A DNA stretch of 64,000 nt from Clavibacter michiganensis (GCF_021216655.1 NZ_CP080437.1:2232001-2296000), one strand, 5' to 3'. Shown: positions 8,783-17,942, counted from the stretch's first letter. Notes: generated by a model not told the origin, from the letters alone. Translations and numbers: made by a program.

Positions 8783-10077
8783 TGCCGGCCGACCGCCGCG
8801 CGCACCTCGCGGACCTCGGCCGCTTCATCCAGGCCTCCCCCTCCTCCTTCCACGCGGCCGAGGAGGGCGCGCGCCGCCTCGAGGCCGCGGGCTTCGCCCG
8901 ACTCGACGAGCGCGACGCCTGGCCCACCGGCGCCGGGAGACGGTTCATCGTCCGCGACGGCGCGCTCCTCGCGTGGATCCAGCCCGCCGGCGCGCACGCC
9001 ACCACGCCCTTCCGCGTGCTCGGCGCCCACACCGACTCCCCCGGCTTCAAGCTGAAGCCGAAGCCCACCATCGGATCCGACGGCTGGATCCAGGCCGGCG
9101 TCGAGGTCTACGGCGGCCCGCTCCTCAACTCCTGGCTCGACCGCGACCTCGAGCTCGCCGGCCGCCTCGTGATGCGGGACGGATCCCGTCACCTCGTCCG
9201 CACCGGCCCGCTGCTGCGCTTCCCGCAGCTCGCCGTGCACCTCGACCGCGGCGTCAACACGGACGGCCTCCGACTGGATCCGCAGCGCCACATGTCCCCG
9301 ATCCTCGGCACGGGCTCCACCGCCGACGCCGACGTGCTCGGCCACCTGGCCGGGCTCGCGAGCGTCGCCGCCGACGACGTGCTCGGCTACGACGTGGGCG
9401 TCGCGGACACCCAGGCGCCCGGATCCCTCGGCATCGACGGCGAGCTCTTCGCCGCCGGCCGCATGGACAACCTCAGCTCGGTGCACGCGGGCCTCGCCGC
9501 GCTGCTCGAGCTGGCAGCCACCGCGGACGAGGACCCGGACGCGCCGATCGCGGTGCTCGCCGCCTTCGACCACGAGGAGGTCGGATCCGCGACCCCGTCC
9601 GGCGCCGCCGGCCCGATCCTCGAGGACGTGCTCGGCCGGATCTCCGCCGGCCTCGGCGCCTCCTCGGAGGACCGCCGCCGCGCGTTCGCCTCCTCCTGGT
9701 GCCTCTCGGCCGACGCCGGCCACGCCGTGCACCCGAACCACCCCGACCGCCACGACCCCGCCAACCGGCCCGTGCCGAACGGCGGCCCGCTGCTGAAGAT
9801 CAACGCGAACCAGCGCTACGCGACGGACGGCGTCGGCGCCCGCGAGTGGGCGCTGGCCTGCGAGCGCGCCGGCGTGCCGTACCAGGAGTTCGTCTCCAGC
9901 AACGCGGTGCCGTGCGGCTCGACCATCGGCCCGATCACGGCCACGCGCCTCGGGATCCGCACGGTCGACGTCGGGATCCCGCTGCTCTCGATGCACTCCG
10001 CCCGCGAGCTGTGCGGCGCCGACGACCCGGGGCACCTCGCCGCCGCGGCCGCCGCGTTCCTCCGCCCGGCCGCCTGA
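8782..10077 (+). CDS. M18 family aspartyl aminopeptidase
   Basis: This 431-aa zinc aminopeptidase is homologous to yeast Ape4 and Pseudomonas ApeB and removes N-terminal Asp/Glu residues. Metal-ligand motifs appear in order: LGAHTDSPGFKLKP, the GRMDNLSS and FDHEEVGS blocks, and SMHSARELCG near the C-terminus. The ATG overlaps the deoC stop (TGATG at 8780-8784). The open frame continues upstream inside deoC, but that part is the deoC shadow. The pairing suggests shared salvage expression only; no biochemical link is known to me. A strong hairpin follows. Confidence 0.93.
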   Translation: MPADRRAHLADLGRFIQASPSSFHAAEEGARRLEAAGFARLDERDAWPTGAGRRFIVRDGALLAWIQPAGAHATTPFRVLGAHTDSPGFKLKPKPTIGSDGWIQAGVEVYGGPLLNSWLDRDLELAGRLVMRDGSRHLVRTGPLLRFPQLAVHLDRGVNTDGLRLDPQRHMSPILGTGSTADADVLGHLAGLASVAADDVLGYDVGVADTQAPGSLGIDGELFAAGRMDNLSSVHAGLAALLELAATADEDPDAPIAVLAAFDHEEVGSATPSGAAGPILEDVLGRISAGLGASSEDRRRAFASSWCLSADAGHAVHPNHPDRHDPANRPVPNGGPLLKINANQRYATDGVGAREWALACERAGVPYQEFVSSNAVPCGSTIGPITATRLGIRTVDVGIPLLSMHSARELCGADDPGHLAAAAAAFLRPAA

Positions 10078-10103
10078 CGCCCGAGCGGCGCACCACGCAC
10101 CAC

Positions 10104-10150
10104 GCACGACCGAGGGCCCGACGCGATCCGCGCCGGGCCCTCGGTCGTGC
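10104..10150. terminator. 17-bp hairpin between convergent genes
   Basis: A perfect 17-bp inverted repeat (10104-10120 and 10134-10150) has a 13-nt loop and lies between the convergent aminopeptidase and DUF305 lipoprotein genes. It contains the GAGGGCCCG core seen in other stop hairpins of this window. No T-tract follows. Confidence 0.8.
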
Positions 10151-10158
10151 ATAGGGGA

Positions 10159-10872
10159 TCAGCCCCCGTACGACTCCAGCAGCGAGCGCATCTTCGTGAG
10201 CTGGTCGCCCTGCGCCGCCGCCATCGCGCCCGCCAGCTCGAGCGCCTCGGTCGACGTGCCGAGCTGCGCCTCCCCGTCGGCCAGCTCGATCGCGGCCTGG
10301 TGCCGGGCGATCATCCCCTGGAGGAACAGCCGGCCGGCGTCCGTGCCGCTCGCCTGCTTGAGCACCTGCAGCTCGGAGTCGAACGCGGTGTCGCTCATCG
10401 CGTCGATGTCGGCCTCGGACGCGCCGCCGCCCGCCGTGCCGCCGGCGCTGCCGTCCTCGGATCCGCTGCTGGCCGAGACCCCGCCCGCCTCGTCGCGGTC
10501 CTCGGTGCCGGTGGCGCCGGATCCGCCCTCCTCGCCCGACCACTCCTCGGCGAGCTGCGCGAGCGTCCTGGCCTGCGGGCCCTGCTCGTCGCGGATCTGC
10601 GCGGCCAGCTCCCCCGCACCCGGCGGCAGGTCGCGCACCTGCAGGGCGGCCACGGCGAGCTCGACGGATCCGGCGGCGTGGTCGCCCATCTCCTCGGCGA
10701 AGGAGAGGTCGGCGCGGTTCCAGCCCTGCGACTCCGTCTCGGAGGGCGCGGCCGCGTCGGCGCTGGGGCTGGCGGCATCCTCGGGCGTGCGCGGGGGCGT
10801 CGAGCAGCCGGCGAGCGCGGCGGCGATGACGAGGGCGGTCGTGGCGGCGGCGATGCGGTTGCGGTATCCCAT
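10159..10872 (-). CDS. DUF305 lipoprotein
   Basis: This 237-aa exported lipoprotein has a basic start, a hydrophobic stretch and the lipobox LAGC at about residues 20-23. Two four-helix DUF305 half-units follow: SFAEEMGDHAAGSVELA and FLQGMIARHQAAIELAD, each with the His/Met pattern of this ferritin-like family. A Gly/Ser/Asp-rich linker separates them. DUF305 proteins are often linked to metal handling, but no metal gene adjoins this one. The first repeat has GDHAAG instead of the usual MIxHHxxA, so one site may be degenerate. ATG 10872 is chosen for GGAGGA upstream and the signal peptide. Confidence 0.85.
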   Translation of the reverse strand: MGYRNRIAAATTALVIAAALAGCSTPPRTPEDAASPSADAAAPSETESQGWNRADLSFAEEMGDHAAGSVELAVAALQVRDLPPGAGELAAQIRDEQGPQARTLAQLAEEWSGEEGGSGATGTEDRDEAGGVSASSGSEDGSAGGTAGGGASEADIDAMSDTAFDSELQVLKQASGTDAGRLFLQGMIARHQAAIELADGEAQLGTSTEALELAGAMAAAQGDQLTKMRSLLESYGG

Positions 10873-10927
10873 GCGACGATCCTCCTCCACGGCGCGGCGT
10901 CGGAGGGGCCGACGATAGGTTCTCCCC

Positions 10928-11578
10928 ATGCCCGAGATCGTCGACCTGCCGCATCCCGGAGCCACCCTCGAGTTCGGCGAACCCGGCAGCCCTGTGGTCG
11001 TGCTCGTCCACGACGACCACGGCCGCCTCCCGTGGCTCGACCAGTACGCGCTCGCGCTCGCCCGCGCGGGCTTCCACGTGCTCGTCCCCGATCTCTACGA
11101 CGGCCGCGCCACCCTCGACGACGGCCTCGCCGCGGGCCTCGCCGCCGAGCTCGACGTCGGGTTCGCCCTCGGCACGATACGCGACGGCATCGACTCGGCG
11201 CGCGCCCGCGGATCCCGGCGCGTCGGCCTGGTCGGCTTCGCGCCCGGCGGCTGGCTCGCGCTCCTCGAGGCGCAGGACGGCGGCGCCGACGCGGTCGTCG
11301 CGCACTGCGCGAGCCTCGGGCCCCAGGAGCACGGCGTCATCCCGTGCGCGGTGCTCCTCCACCTCGCCGAGCACGACGAGTGGATCGACGACCAGCGGCC
11401 CGAGGAGTTCATCGGCCGGCTCCGCGAGCACGGCACGCCGGTCACCGCGCACACCTACCCCGGCACGACCCCCGTCTTCCCGAACGCGAGCCTCCGCGAC
11501 CGCTTCGACCCCGACGCAGCGGCCCTCGCCTACCGGCGCACAGAGGCCTTCCTGCTGGAGCATCTCGGAAACCCGTGA
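10928..11578 (+). CDS. Dienelactone hydrolase-like alpha/beta protein, nucleophile missing
   Basis: This 216-aa protein has the dienelactone hydrolase (DLH) fold: VVVLVHDDHG after the first strand, FHVLVPDLYDG, the VGLVGFAPGGW elbow, HLAEHDEWID and HTYPGTTPVFPN. In active members the elbow is GxCxGG (or GxSxGG) and a His follows YPG before the final Phe. Here residue 105 is Ala (GFAPGG, codon GCG at 11240) and the expected His is also lost. The fold is kept but two of three catalytic residues appear gone, so it is probably a pseudoenzyme. The ATG is 6 nt after TAGGTT (10916-10921). Confidence 0.85.
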   Translation: MPEIVDLPHPGATLEFGEPGSPVVVLVHDDHGRLPWLDQYALALARAGFHVLVPDLYDGRATLDDGLAAGLAAELDVGFALGTIRDGIDSARARGSRRVGLVGFAPGGWLALLEAQDGGADAVVAHCASLGPQEHGVIPCAVLLHLAEHDEWIDDQRPEEFIGRLREHGTPVTAHTYPGTTPVFPNASLRDRFDPDAAALAYRRTEAFLLEHLGNP

Positions 11579-11678
11579 CCGATCAGTGTCGCGCTAGCAC
11601 CAATCCGGTCGCTTAGGCGGTACGAATGTAGGGAGCCTGGGAGAACCCCGGCTCTTCCCTACCAGTGGAGGCACCATC

Positions 11679-12098
11679 ATGAGCTCATCCCCGAACCGCC
11701 TGCTCGGCACCGTCTTCGGCGCCGTCTACGTCCTCGTCGGCCTTCTCGGCTTCCTGTTCCCGCCGCAGAGCGGGGGCTTCTTCTCCTCCGACGGCGGCCT
11801 GCTGCTCGGGATCTTCATGGTGAACCCGTTCCACAACGTGGCCCACCTCCTCATCGGCGCGGCCCTCCTCATCGGCGGCCTCTCCAGCGTCGCGTCGGCC
11901 AAGGCCGTGAACTCCACCATCGGATTCGCGTACCTCGCGCTCGGCATCGTCGGCTTCTTCCTCGTGAACACCGACTTCAACATCCTCGCGCTCAACACCG
12001 CGGACCACTTCCTGCACCTCGGCAGCGCCGTCGTGCTCCTGATCGTGGGCCTCGGCGCCGAGAAGGGCGTGCGCAACCGCGCCGCCCGCGCCGCCTAG
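11679..12098 (+). CDS. DUF4383 domain membrane protein
   Basis: This 139-aa protein has four transmembrane segments. It fits the DUF4383 family of small actinobacterial membrane proteins: LLGTVFGAVYVLVGLLGF, a GGLLLGIFMVNPFHNVAHLLIG segment with the conserved N-P-x-H-N-x-x-H motif, and a second NTADHFLHLGSA. GTGGAGGCACC precedes ATG 11679. Function is unknown; a promoter is presumably in the 100 bp upstream, but I could not assign clear -35/-10 boxes. Confidence 0.85.
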   Translation: MSSSPNRLLGTVFGAVYVLVGLLGFLFPPQSGGFFSSDGGLLLGIFMVNPFHNVAHLLIGAALLIGGLSSVASAKAVNSTIGFAYLALGIVGFFLVNTDFNILALNTADHFLHLGSAVVLLIVGLGAEKGVRNRAARAA

Positions 12099-12212
12099 GC
12101 AGCGCACCCGCCGCGCCGCTGCACCGGGCGCGTCACGCATCACCGCACCACCGCACGACAGCACGCAGCACCGCACCACCCGCGGCGCCCGGGACGACGA
12201 AGGGACCAGCAC

Positions 12213-12908
12213 GTGTCACTGCTTATCCGCCACTGGCTGGCCCTCGCCGCCCTGGGCGCCGCGCTCATCCACCTGGCCGTCGGCGCGGGATCCCCGCCCG
12301 CGGCCATGGTGGCCCTCCTCCTCATCGGCGTCGCCGAGGGCGCGTGGGCCATCGCGGTCCTCCGCTCCGACCGCCTTCCGGTCCCGGGCTGGGCGGCTCT
12401 CGGCGCGCTCGTCCCGGTCGCCGGCTGGGCTCTCCTCGTGACCGCGGCGGTCGTCATGTCCGCCCCCGGCATCACGAGCGACCTGCCGGCCATCCCCATG
12501 CTCGCCGCCACCCTGCTCGACCTGGTGGTCGCCGCGGTCGTCGGCCGCCACCTCCGCTCCCGCGCCGAGTCCGAGGCCCAGGCCGCGTGCACGGCCGTCG
12601 AGGCCACGTTCCCGGCCGACGTGCTCGTCGGATCCGGCGCGTCGCTCCCGTCCGCCGCAGTGTCGCCCGCCGTCGCGGCCACCGCCCTGCCGGCAGCGAC
12701 CGCCGCCGGCGACGCCTCCTCCGCCGGCCCCGAGCCCGAGCGCACGGGCGGCCGCTACCTCGTGGGCGTGCTCGTCGGCGCCTTCGTCGTCGCGGGCCTC
12801 GTCACCCCGGCCCTCTCGCTCACGCGCGCCGGCGAGTTCGCCGTCCCGCACGGCCAGCACAGCTCCATCGACCTCGACGGCATCCAGGGCGAGCACTCCG
12901 GCCACTGA
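12213..12908 (+). CDS. Membrane protein of unknown function
   Basis: The 231-aa product has about four N-terminal hydrophobic helices (residues 5-115), a polar Ala/Ser/Pro-rich stretch (about 120-180) and a final helix near 187-207, then a short exterior tail ending GEHSGH. The start is GTG 12213 with AAGGGACC upstream. Spacing from the DUF4383 gene is 114 nt; the gap carries a CACC-rich low-complexity stretch, so co-transcription is possible. No family recognised. Confidence 0.7.
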   Translation: MSLLIRHWLALAALGAALIHLAVGAGSPPAAMVALLLIGVAEGAWAIAVLRSDRLPVPGWAALGALVPVAGWALLVTAAVVMSAPGITSDLPAIPMLAATLLDLVVAAVVGRHLRSRAESEAQAACTAVEATFPADVLVGSGASLPSAAVSPAVAATALPAATAAGDASSAGPEPERTGGRYLVGVLVGAFVVAGLVTPALSLTRAGEFAVPHGQHSSIDLDGIQGEHSGH

Positions 12909-12939
12909 GCCGGCGCCACACCAGCCATCGGCCTCGCGG

Positions 12940-14241
12940 TCAGCTCGCGGGCGCGACCGCCGGCGTCACGCGGATCCGCGTGGCCTCGCTCATGAAGCGG
13001 CGCACGTTCTCGTCGACGATGATGTCGCCCGGACGCAGCGGCCGCGTGAGGAACAGGCCGTCGATGTCGGTGATCCGGCTGAGCGCTACGTAGGTCTGAC
13101 CCGGGCTGAACACGCGCGCGCCCAGGTCGACGATCGCCCGGTCGTACGTCTTGCCCTGCGACTTGTGGATGGTGACCGCCCACGCGAGCCGCAGCGGGAA
13201 CTGCGTGAAGTCGGCCACCACGTCGCGCCGCAGCTGCTTCGTCGTCGGCGAGTACGAGTACTTGTGCTTCTCCCACGTGACCGGCTCGACCTCGTGCACG
13301 ACGCCGTCGAGCTCCACGTACACGTTGGTGTCGATGCGCGTGACGACGCCGACGGATCCGTTCACCCAGCGCTGGTCGACGTCGTTGCGGAGGAACATCA
13401 CCTGCGCGCCGATCTTGAGGTCGAGCTTCTCGTCGGCCGGGTAGGTGCGGCCGCCGAAGTCGCCCGTGACGTCGGCGGTGGCGGTGAGCGAGCGGCCGGG
13501 CAGGCGCTTGAGGGCCTCCGCGTTGATCCGGTTGACGGTGTCGTTGCGGGTGGCGAGCGTGATGGCGCCGTCGGTCGGCGCGGGCCTGGCGCCCGCCGCG
13601 TTGAGGACGCCCGCGATCTCCGCCGTGACCCGCCCGTGGCGCACGGCGTTCAGCATCTCCTTGAACGCCTCCTCGTGCTGCCGGTGGATCTCGGTGAGCT
13701 CGTAGATCCGCAGCTGCGACTCCTCCCACACCTTCGCGTCGAAGAACCACATGGAGCGGTAGCGGTCGGCGAAGTAGGCGCGCTCGTCGCCGTCGCCCGG
13801 CACGGGGGCCAGCTGGTACGGATCCCCGAACAGCACGACCTGCACGCCGCCGAACGGCACGTCCTTCTTGTGGCGCGCCTGGCGGAGGCTGCGGTCGATG
13901 GCGTCGACGAGATCCGCGTTGACCATGGAGACCTCGTCGATGACGAGCGTGTCGATGGTGTTGAGCAGCTTCCGCAGCTCGCCGGTCTGCTCGATCTCCT
14001 CGTCGGCGATGACCCCGATGGGCAGCTTGAACAGCGAGTGGATGGTCTGCCCGCCCACGTTGAGCGCCGCGACGCCCGTGGGCGCGCAGATGACGATCTG
14101 CTTCTCGGTGTTCCACGACAGGTGCGTGAGGAGGGTCGACTTGCCGGTGCCGGCCCGGCCCGTGACGAAGATGTGGTCGCGCGTTCCCTCGATGGCCTGG
14201 AAGACCGCGGCCTGCTCCGGGGAGAGGGGGACCGTGCTCAC
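12940..14241 (-). CDS. PIF1/RecD-like SF1 DNA helicase
   Basis: This 433-aa superfamily-1B helicase shows motif I GRAGTGKST, motif Ia CAPTGVAALNVGG, motif II LVIDEVSMVN, motif III FGDPYQLAPV, an SH3-like insert region (VTRIDTNVYVELDG), and motifs V/VI AVTIHKSQGKTYDR and YVALSRI. These are PIF1-type signatures: a 5'-3' helicase acting on forks, R-loops or G-quadruplexes. GTG 14241 is preferred, with AGGAG 6 nt upstream; a longer frame to GTG 14310 adds an Arg-rich leader and is less likely. It stands alone, without RecBC-like partners. Confidence 0.9.
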   Translation of the reverse strand: MSTVPLSPEQAAVFQAIEGTRDHIFVTGRAGTGKSTLLTHLSWNTEKQIVICAPTGVAALNVGGQTIHSLFKLPIGVIADEEIEQTGELRKLLNTIDTLVIDEVSMVNADLVDAIDRSLRQARHKKDVPFGGVQVVLFGDPYQLAPVPGDGDERAYFADRYRSMWFFDAKVWEESQLRIYELTEIHRQHEEAFKEMLNAVRHGRVTAEIAGVLNAAGARPAPTDGAITLATRNDTVNRINAEALKRLPGRSLTATADVTGDFGGRTYPADEKLDLKIGAQVMFLRNDVDQRWVNGSVGVVTRIDTNVYVELDGVVHEVEPVTWEKHKYSYSPTTKQLRRDVVADFTQFPLRLAWAVTIHKSQGKTYDRAIVDLGARVFSPGQTYVALSRITDIDGLFLTRPLRPGDIIVDENVRRFMSEATRIRVTPAVAPAS

Positions 14242-14371
14242 GCGGGGCTCCTGGCGGGTCGGGGACGGGAGGGTGCGCGTCCGGCGGCGGCGGCGCCGCG
14301 CGATGCGCACTCGAATCTACCCCGGCGCCCGCCCGGCGAGGCGTCGATGCCCCGCACGTAGGATGATCCGC

Positions 14372-15391
14372 ATGCCGAGCCCCGCCGTCGACGCGCGCGG
14401 CGAGCTGCGTCGGGCCGTCGTCGTCTGGTCCCTGCTCGCGGCCCTCCTGGTCGGGGCGTTCCTCGGCACTGTCGCCGCGCTCAACCAGGGCACCTACAGC
14501 GCACACGGCTTCGTGCGCTCCTACCTCGACGCGCTCGCCCGCGAGGACAGCCGCGACGCGCTCGCGACGCCCGGCGTCGTGCTGCCGGACGACGGCAGCC
14601 GCGCCCTCCTCGACGCCCGCGCGCTGCCCGGCCTCGCCGACGTGGAGCTGGTCTCCGACGAGCCCGCGGGCGGCGGCGAGCGCGCGGTCACGTACTCCTA
14701 CACGCTGCCGTCGGGTCCCGGATCCACCGAGTTCCGCGTGCGCGAGACCCCCGCGGCGCTCGGCCTCTTCGCGCGGTGGGAGTTCGCGACGAGCCCGGTC
14801 GCGGCGATCGACCTCGAGCTGCGGCACGCGGCGACGTTCACGGCCAACGGGGTGGCGGTCTCCGCGACGCCGGGCGGCGAGACGGCAGCGGGTGCCGGAT
14901 CCACGTACCTCGTGCTCGCGCCCGCGTCCCTCGCGCTCGACCACGCGTCGGAGTACCTGCAGGCGGCGGACGCCGAGGTCGCCGTCACGGAGCCGGGCAG
15001 CGTCGTACCCGCGCGCATCGACGCGGAGCCGACCGACGAGCTCGTCGCCTCCGTGCAGTCGGAGGTCGAGGCGTACCTGACCGGGTGCACGACGCAGGCC
15101 GTGCTGTTCCCGTCGGGCTGCCCGTTCGGGAAGACGATCCGCGACCGGATCACCGCGCCGCCCGTGTGGAGCATGACGGCCATGCCCGAGATCACCCTGC
15201 AGCCGGCGAGCGACGACCCCGCGGACCTCGATTGGGTGGTGCCGTCGACCGTGGGTACCGCGCACATCCAGGTGCCCGTCCGGTCCCTCTACGACGGCAG
15301 CGTGAAGGACCTCGACGAGGACGTGCCGTTCAGCGTGGGCTGGCGCGTGAGCGTGGACGACACGGCGGGCGTGCGGATCCAGGGGCTGTAG
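14372..15391 (+). CDS. Membrane-anchored exported protein of unknown function
   Basis: This 339-aa protein has one N-terminal transmembrane anchor (about residues 15-35) followed by a large extracytoplasmic part. The region after the anchor (GFVRSYLDALARED) resembles the start of NTF2/DUF4878-like folds, but I cannot confirm the family. Two cysteines (CTTQ... and GCPFG) may form a disulfide. ATG 14372 follows TAGGAT (14359-14364) by 7 nt; an in-frame ATG at 14363 overlaps that hexamer and is less likely. Confidence 0.7.
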   Translation: MPSPAVDARGELRRAVVVWSLLAALLVGAFLGTVAALNQGTYSAHGFVRSYLDALAREDSRDALATPGVVLPDDGSRALLDARALPGLADVELVSDEPAGGGERAVTYSYTLPSGPGSTEFRVRETPAALGLFARWEFATSPVAAIDLELRHAATFTANGVAVSATPGGETAAGAGSTYLVLAPASLALDHASEYLQAADAEVAVTEPGSVVPARIDAEPTDELVASVQSEVEAYLTGCTTQAVLFPSGCPFGKTIRDRITAPPVWSMTAMPEITLQPASDDPADLDWVVPSTVGTAHIQVPVRSLYDGSVKDLDEDVPFSVGWRVSVDDTAGVRIQGL

Positions 15392-15506
15392 CCGCCCACG
15401 GCACCCTCCCCCGGCGTCACGGTGCGGTGGCGAGGCGGCAGGGCCAGGATCGGGACGCAACAGGGTCCGTGCGACCGCGGGGATCCGTCACCCGAGGAGC
15501 GCCCCC

Positions 15507-15935
15507 ATGTCCGCGATCATGACCCCGTACCTGTCCTTCCGCGACCAGGCGGCTGACGCGCTCCGCTTCTACCAGGGGATCTTCGGCGGCGACGTCGCGA
15601 CGACCACCTTCGCCGAGGGCGGCATGGCCCCGGACCCGGCCGAGGCCGACAAGGTCATGCACGGCCGGTTGGACTCGGGCGCGGGCTTCGTGCTCATGGC
15701 GTCGGACACCCCGGCGTCGATGGGCGTGCCGAGCGGATCCGCCATCACGCTCTCGCTCTCGGGCGACGACGCGGCCGTGCTCGACGGGTGGTGGGACGCG
15801 CTCACGGCCGACGGCACGATCGTGCTGCCGCTGGAGCTGGCTCCGTGGGGCGAGCGGTTCGGCATGTGCACGGACCGGTACGGGATCGACTGGATGGTGT
15901 CCATCGCGCAGGCCTCCCCGCCGACCGACTCCTGA
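15507..15935 (+). CDS. VOC superfamily (PhnB/glyoxalase-like) protein
   Basis: This 142-aa VOC-fold protein belongs to the PhnB-like group often labelled 3-demethylubiquinone methyltransferase-like. Typical elements are PYLSFRDQAADALRFYQGIFGG at the start, HGRLDSGAGFVLMASD in the middle, and WGERFGMCTDRYGIDWM at the end. The metal-ligand pattern of true glyoxalase I is not evident. GAGGAGCG precedes the ATG. It is convergent with the siderophore ATPase gene 23 nt downstream. The substrate is unknown. Confidence 0.85.
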   Translation: MSAIMTPYLSFRDQAADALRFYQGIFGGDVATTTFAEGGMAPDPAEADKVMHGRLDSGAGFVLMASDTPASMGVPSGSAITLSLSGDDAAVLDGWWDALTADGTIVLPLELAPWGERFGMCTDRYGIDWMVSIAQASPPTDS

Positions 15936-15958
15936 TCCGGCCGGCCGGGTCGCCGGTC

Positions 15959-16843
15959 TCAGGCCCAGCGGCCGCCGCGCGGGACGATGAGCGGCGTGTG
16001 GGAGACGGGGTCGTCGATCACGAGGCACGGGAGGCCGAAGACCTCCTCCACGAGCTCGGCCGTGACGATGTCGCGCGGGGCGCCGGAGGAGACGACGCGG
16101 CCGTCCTTCATCACGATGAGGTGGTCGGCGTAGCGGGCGGCGTGGTTGAGGTCGTGCAGCACGGCGACGATGGTGCTGCCGTCGCGGTGCAGGTCGGCGA
16201 GGAGGTCGAGCAGCTCGATCTGGTGGGCGATGTCGAGGAACGTCGTCGGCTCGTCGAGCAGCAGCACGGGGGTCTGCTGCGCGAGCGCCATCGCGACCCA
16301 CACGCGCTGGCGCTGGCCGCCGGAGAGCTCGTCGACGTGCCGGGCGGCGAGGTCGGCGACGCCCGTGGCGGCCATGGCCTCCTGCACGGCGTCCTCGTCG
16401 GTCGGGGTCCACTGGCGGATGAGGTTCTGGTGCGGGAAGCGGCCGCGCGCCACGAGGTCGGCGACCGTGATCCCGTCGGGCGCGATGGCGCTCTGCGGGA
16501 GGAGGCCGACGATCCGCGCGACCTCCTTGGCGCGGTAGGAGCCGAGCGGCCGGTCGTCGAGGAGCACGCCGCCCGCGGTGGGCGCGAGCAGGCGCGACAG
16601 GGCGCGCAGCAGGGTCGACTTCCCGCACGCGTTCGGGCCGACGATCACCGTGAACGAGCGGTCGGGCACGGAGACGTCGAGGTGCTCGGAGATCACCCGC
16701 CGGTCGTAGGACAGCGTGACCCCCTCGGCCCGGAGGCGCGGCGCGGCGGGCGCGGCGATGGCGGGTGCGGCAGTGTCGGTGTCGGTGGCGGTGTCGTCCA
16801 CGGGTGGATCTCCCATCGGGTCGGGGGCGGCGGCGTCAGGCAC
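15959..16843 (-). CDS. Iron-siderophore ABC transporter ATP-binding protein
   Basis: This 294-aa FecE/FhuC-type ATPase energises the two permeases encoded just upstream. Visible motifs are Walker A GPNACGKST, the Q-loop LLPQSAIAP, signature LSGGQRQRVW, Walker B VLLLDEPTTFLD and the switch His in VLHDLNHAARYA. The start is GTG 16843, giving an 8-nt overlap with the permease stop. An alternative ATG at 16816 would remove nine residues of the Asp/Ala/Pro-rich leader. It is the last gene of a three-gene minus-strand operon. Confidence 0.95.
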   Translation of the reverse strand: MPDAAAPDPMGDPPVDDTATDTDTAAPAIAAPAAPRLRAEGVTLSYDRRVISEHLDVSVPDRSFTVIVGPNACGKSTLLRALSRLLAPTAGGVLLDDRPLGSYRAKEVARIVGLLPQSAIAPDGITVADLVARGRFPHQNLIRQWTPTDEDAVQEAMAATGVADLAARHVDELSGGQRQRVWVAMALAQQTPVLLLDEPTTFLDIAHQIELLDLLADLHRDGSTIVAVLHDLNHAARYADHLIVMKDGRVVSSGAPRDIVTAELVEEVFGLPCLVIDDPVSHTPLIVPRGGRWA

Positions 16844-17942
16844 GGCGGGACGCCTCGCGGATCAGCAGCGCGATCAGGTAGGCGCCGCCGACGACGACCG
16901 TGACGATGCCGACGGGCACCGTCCCGGGCAGCGCGTGCTGGGCGGCGAAGTCGGCGGCGAGGAGCAGCAGGCCGCCCGTGAGCGCGGCCGGCACGAGCGG
17001 CAGGCCGGCGCTCCGCGTCAGGCGGCGGGCGATCTGCGGGGCGGCGAGCGCGACGAACGCGATGGGACCCGCGGCAGCGGTCACGATCGCCGTGAGGGCG
17101 ACCCCGAGGATCAGCAGCGCGAGGCGCGTGGGCTCGGCCCGCACGCCGTGGGCCCGAGCGGCGTCGTCGCCGAGCTCGAGCTGCCGCAGCGGCGCGGACA
17201 GCAGCAGGATCGCCGGCGCGAGCACGAGGAGGGCGACGAAGGCGGGCAGCGCGCGGTCCCAGCCGACGAGCGCGAGGGATCCGGCGCCCCAGATCGAGGC
17301 CGCCATCGCGACCTCGGTGCCCGCCTTCAGCAGCAGGAAGGTGTTGACCCCGTGCAGCACCGCCGTGACGGCGATGCCCGTGATGATCAGCCGGAACCCC
17401 TGCACGCCGCCACGGTACGCGAGCAGGTAGACGATGAGCGCCGTGCCGAGCCCGCCCGCGAGCGCCCCGACCGCCGTGGGCAGGAAGACCGCGCCCGCCA
17501 GCGTCGTGACGATCAGCGCGCCCGTGTACGAGCCCGTCGAGAAGCCGATGATGTCGGGCGAGCCGAGCGGGTTGCGCGTCAGCGACTGGAACACGGCGCC
17601 CGCGACCCCGAGCGCCGCGCCGAACGCGAGCGCGGCGAGGACGCGCGGCAGGCGCCACTCGAGCACGATGGTGGACGCGAAGGAGCCGTCGGGGAGCGCC
17701 ATCGCGCGGATCACCTCGGGCACCGTCAGCGGGAAGTCGCCGGTGCCGAGCGCCACCAGCGCGAGCGCGACGGTCGCGACGGCGAGCGCCGCGCCCACGA
17801 GCACCTCGCGACGCTGCAGCCGGATCCCGACGACGGGCAGGCGCACGGTGCCGGCCACCCGGGCGGGGCGGGCGGCGGCGGCTCGGGTCGCGCCGGATCG
17901 GGTCGCGTCCGGGCGGCGACCGGCGCGGGCGGGCGCGCTCAC
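16836..17942 (-). CDS. Iron-siderophore ABC transporter permease (FecCD family)
   Basis: This 368-aa FecCD/BtuC-type permease has about nine to ten transmembrane helices. It carries the family landmarks LPRVLAALAFGAALGVAGAVFQ, RNPLGSPDIIGFSTG, the coupling-helix region and AGPIAFVALAAPQIARRL, ending with LPGTVPVGIVTVVVGGAYLIALLIRE. GTG 17942 overlaps the preceding permease stop by 4 nt (GTGA). Frames extending to 18401 are shadows. A roughly 45-residue Arg/Ala-rich segment precedes the first helix. Confidence 0.94.
   Translation of the reverse strand: MSAPARAGRRPDATRSGATRAAAARPARVAGTVRLPVVGIRLQRREVLVGAALAVATVALALVALGTGDFPLTVPEVIRAMALPDGSFASTIVLEWRLPRVLAALAFGAALGVAGAVFQSLTRNPLGSPDIIGFSTGSYTGALIVTTLAGAVFLPTAVGALAGGLGTALIVYLLAYRGGVQGFRLIITGIAVTAVLHGVNTFLLLKAGTEVAMAASIWGAGSLALVGWDRALPAFVALLVLAPAILLLSAPLRQLELGDDAARAHGVRAEPTRLALLILGVALTAIVTAAAGPIAFVALAAPQIARRLTRSAGLPLVPAALTGGLLLLAADFAAQHALPGTVPVGIVTVVVGGAYLIALLIREASRRA

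Noticed and set aside
12109-12212. CACC-rich low-complexity stretch as a regulatory repeat
   Set aside because: The units are irregular and it fits the GC-rich composition; no symmetry or conserved spacing.
12755-15460. 901-aa minus-strand open frame
   Set aside because: It runs antisense to clear genes and through the helicase gene in another frame; such long frames are expected at 72% GC and it shows no protein family character.
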